From a bacterium (lineage in GTDB: Bacteria; Verrucomicrobiota; Verrucomicrobiia; Limisphaerales; J093), in contig JAJXTA010000129.1 of NCBI GenBank assembly GCA_021784265.1, positions 1 to 7,261 on the forward strand: a stretch of DNA of 7,261 nt. The letters are read 5' to 3'. Shown piece by piece: positions 6,651 to 7,261 of this stretch; positions within the stretch are counted from its first letter, which is position 1, and every line of letters starts with the position of its first letter. A model generated the notes under the pieces. That model searched no databases. It worked only from the letters and a program-made list of their open reading frames with translations, and was not told the DNA's origin. The position numbers and the translations under genes were made by a program.

Positions 6651-6695
6651 ATGGACGGGGTGTGCGGCGGGCCTACCCCAGAGCCAACCGAATGA
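6651..6695 (+). CDS. Candidate 14-residue leader peptide overlapping the acyP start
   Basis: ATG-6651 opens a 14-codon frame encoding MDGVCGGPTPEPTE and ends at TGA 6693-6695. That stop overlaps the acylphosphatase ATG (6692-6694) as ATGA, the same arrangement used between the long genes in this window. It has a strong Shine-Dalgarno nine bases upstream whereas the acylphosphatase ATG has little. This fits a leader ORF that delivers ribosomes to acyP by coupling. The peptide is too short for composition to prove coding, and the arrangement could be chance. It matches no leader peptide I know and has no run of one amino acid typical of attenuators. Confidence 0.3.
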   Translation: MDGVCGGPTPEPTE

Positions 6696-6970
6696 ACCGA
6701 GCGCGTCTGCACGTTTACTACTCCGGTGTGGTGCAGGGCGTAGGGTTCCGCTATACGGTGAAGTGGTTGGCCCGCGGGTTCGAGGTCACGGGATTGGTCC
6801 GTAACTTGCTAGATGGACGGGTGGAACTGGTGGCGGAAGGCGAGCGGCCCGAACTGGTGGCGTTCGCCCAGGCCATCCGCGACTCCGGCTTGGGTCCGTT
6901 GATCCGGCAAGAAGATCTTGCCTGGTCCGAGGCCCAGGGCGGCTTGCGTGGCTTTGAGATTGTGAGTTAG
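6692..6970 (+). CDS. acyP: Acylphosphatase
   Basis: The 92-residue product is the normal length for a single-domain acylphosphatase, a small soluble cytoplasmic enzyme that hydrolyses carboxyl-phosphate bonds such as those in acetyl phosphate or 1,3-bisphosphoglycerate. The family signature VVQGVGFR is at residues 13-20, with Arg20 as the phosphate-binding catalytic residue; GLVRNLLDGRVEL (34-46) supplies the catalytic Asn38. The C-terminal strand GFEIVS is also typical. The frame is open further upstream (a GTG at 6578), but the family fold begins at RLHVYYSG, so ATG-6692 is the best start. It has a weak Shine-Dalgarno and may rely on the overlapping short ORF. The next gene begins 17 bases after its stop, suggesting co-transcription. 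Confidence 0.93.
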   Translation: MNRARLHVYYSGVVQGVGFRYTVKWLARGFEVTGLVRNLLDGRVELVAEGERPELVAFAQAIRDSGLGPLIRQEDLAWSEAQGGLRGFEIVS

Positions 6971-6987
6971 TTGAACTGTTTGCGGAA

Positions 6988-7261
6988 ATGAAGTTTGCGA
7001 TTATCGCTGACATCCACAGTAATTTAGAGGCCCTGGAGACGGTGTTGGCCGATGCCAAGAGCGAAAAGTGCACGCACTACGCCTGTTTGGGCGACGTGGT
7101 GGGCTACAACGCCAACCCCAAGGAGTGCCTGGACCTGGTCCGGAGCATGGGCATGCCGTGCGTGAAGGGCAATCACGACGAGTATTGCTCGATGGACAAC
7201 ACCCTGGACGGGTTCAACCCCCAGGCGGCGGAAGCAGTCGAATGGACGCGGGACCAGCTCA
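6988..7261 (+). CDS. Metallophosphoesterase, calcineurin-like (3' partial)
   Basis: The first 91 codons of a gene running off the window. The metal-binding motifs of the calcineurin-like phosphoesterase superfamily appear in order: D8-I-H10 in IIADIHSNLEAL, G35-D36-VVGY, and G61-N62-H63-D64-E. The form DIHSNLEALE...CLGDVVGYNANPKEC...VKGNHDE matches the small bacterial family usually annotated as metallophosphoesterase or YfcE/ApaH-like, typically about 240 residues long, acting in the cytoplasm on phosphodiesters or protein phosphates; the substrate here cannot be told. ATG-6988 is 17 bases after the acylphosphatase stop, with only a weak GCGGAA upstream. The pairing of two small phosphate-ester hydrolases is noted, but a shared pathway is not evident. 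Confidence 0.9.
   Translation, partial: MKFAIIADIHSNLEALETVLADAKSEKCTHYACLGDVVGYNANPKECLDLVRSMGMPCVKGNHDEYCSMDNTLDGFNPQAAEAVEWTRDQL

Larger units (their letters stand above)
6515..6691 (+). other. Intergenic region between the VWA operon and acyP
   Basis: This 177-base gap is the only sizeable one in the window. It contains a direct repeat GGGGACCG (6525-6532 and 6542-6549), an AT-richer patch (6564-6574, 6591-6615), a perfect 10-base palindrome TCCGCGCGGA (6581-6590), a GC-rich stem-loop (6616-6647), a strong Shine-Dalgarno (6634-6641) and a short ORF (6651-6695). I see no clear -35/-10 pair and no hairpin with a T run, so where transcription stops and restarts is not settled. Confidence 0.5.

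Noticed and set aside
6578..6691. GTG-6578 as start of a 130-residue acylphosphatase
   Set aside because: The extra 38 residues have no family similarity, and single-domain acylphosphatases are about 90 residues and start just before RLHVYYSG. ATG-6692 fits this.
1..7261. Mobile element, CRISPR array, tRNA or rRNA
   Set aside because: No transposase or integrase frame, no terminal inverted repeats, no regularly spaced identical repeats and no tRNA- or rRNA-like segment was seen. Repeats present are protein-level NHL blades.

Overview
The window is GC-rich, tightly packed and coded entirely on the + strand. The gene style suggests a free-living Gram-negative-type bacterium of the Verrucomicrobiota/Planctomycetota group: BatA-like membrane proteins with a C-terminal helix ending in EWWYYHRR, a ~970-residue double-VWA/amidotransferase-like membrane protein ending in a Pro/Ala tail plus a basic end, and an NHL-propeller lipoprotein-like module. 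This lineage call is inferred from protein style only; no rRNA or marker gene is present.

Bases 1-6514 look like one operon with 4-nt start/stop overlaps (GTGA at 193-196, GTGA at 1182-1185, ATGA at 3605-3608). In order: (i) the C-terminal end of a membrane-anchored BatA/VWA-type protein; (ii) a family 1 extracellular solute-binding protein with an N-terminal membrane anchor instead of a clear cleavable signal; (iii) an 808-residue protein joining a complete two-domain ABC importer permease (FbpB/ThiP type) to a six-bladed NHL propeller, with a lipoprotein-signal-like segment (hydrophobic stretch then LGGC) buried at the joint; (iv) a 969-residue protein with an intact VWA domain, a glutamine-amidotransferase-like domain and a second VWA domain whose metal site is degenerate. 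No ABC ATPase lies in the window, so the transporter either borrows one or has it elsewhere.

Bases 6515-6691 form the only sizeable non-coding gap. It holds a GC-rich stem-loop, a strong Shine-Dalgarno sequence and a candidate 14-codon leader ORF whose stop overlaps the start of the next gene. Then come acylphosphatase (6692-6970) and, 17 nt later, the first 91 codons of a metallophosphoesterase. These two are small soluble phosphate-handling enzymes and probably form a separate transcription unit.

The most unusual item is the permease-NHL fusion embedded between VWA-type genes. Topology places the propeller on the periplasmic side, next to the transporter mouth and near the tethered binding protein and the large periplasmic part of the VWA protein. 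A periplasmic assembly of the four products is a reasonable hypothesis but is not shown by sequence alone.
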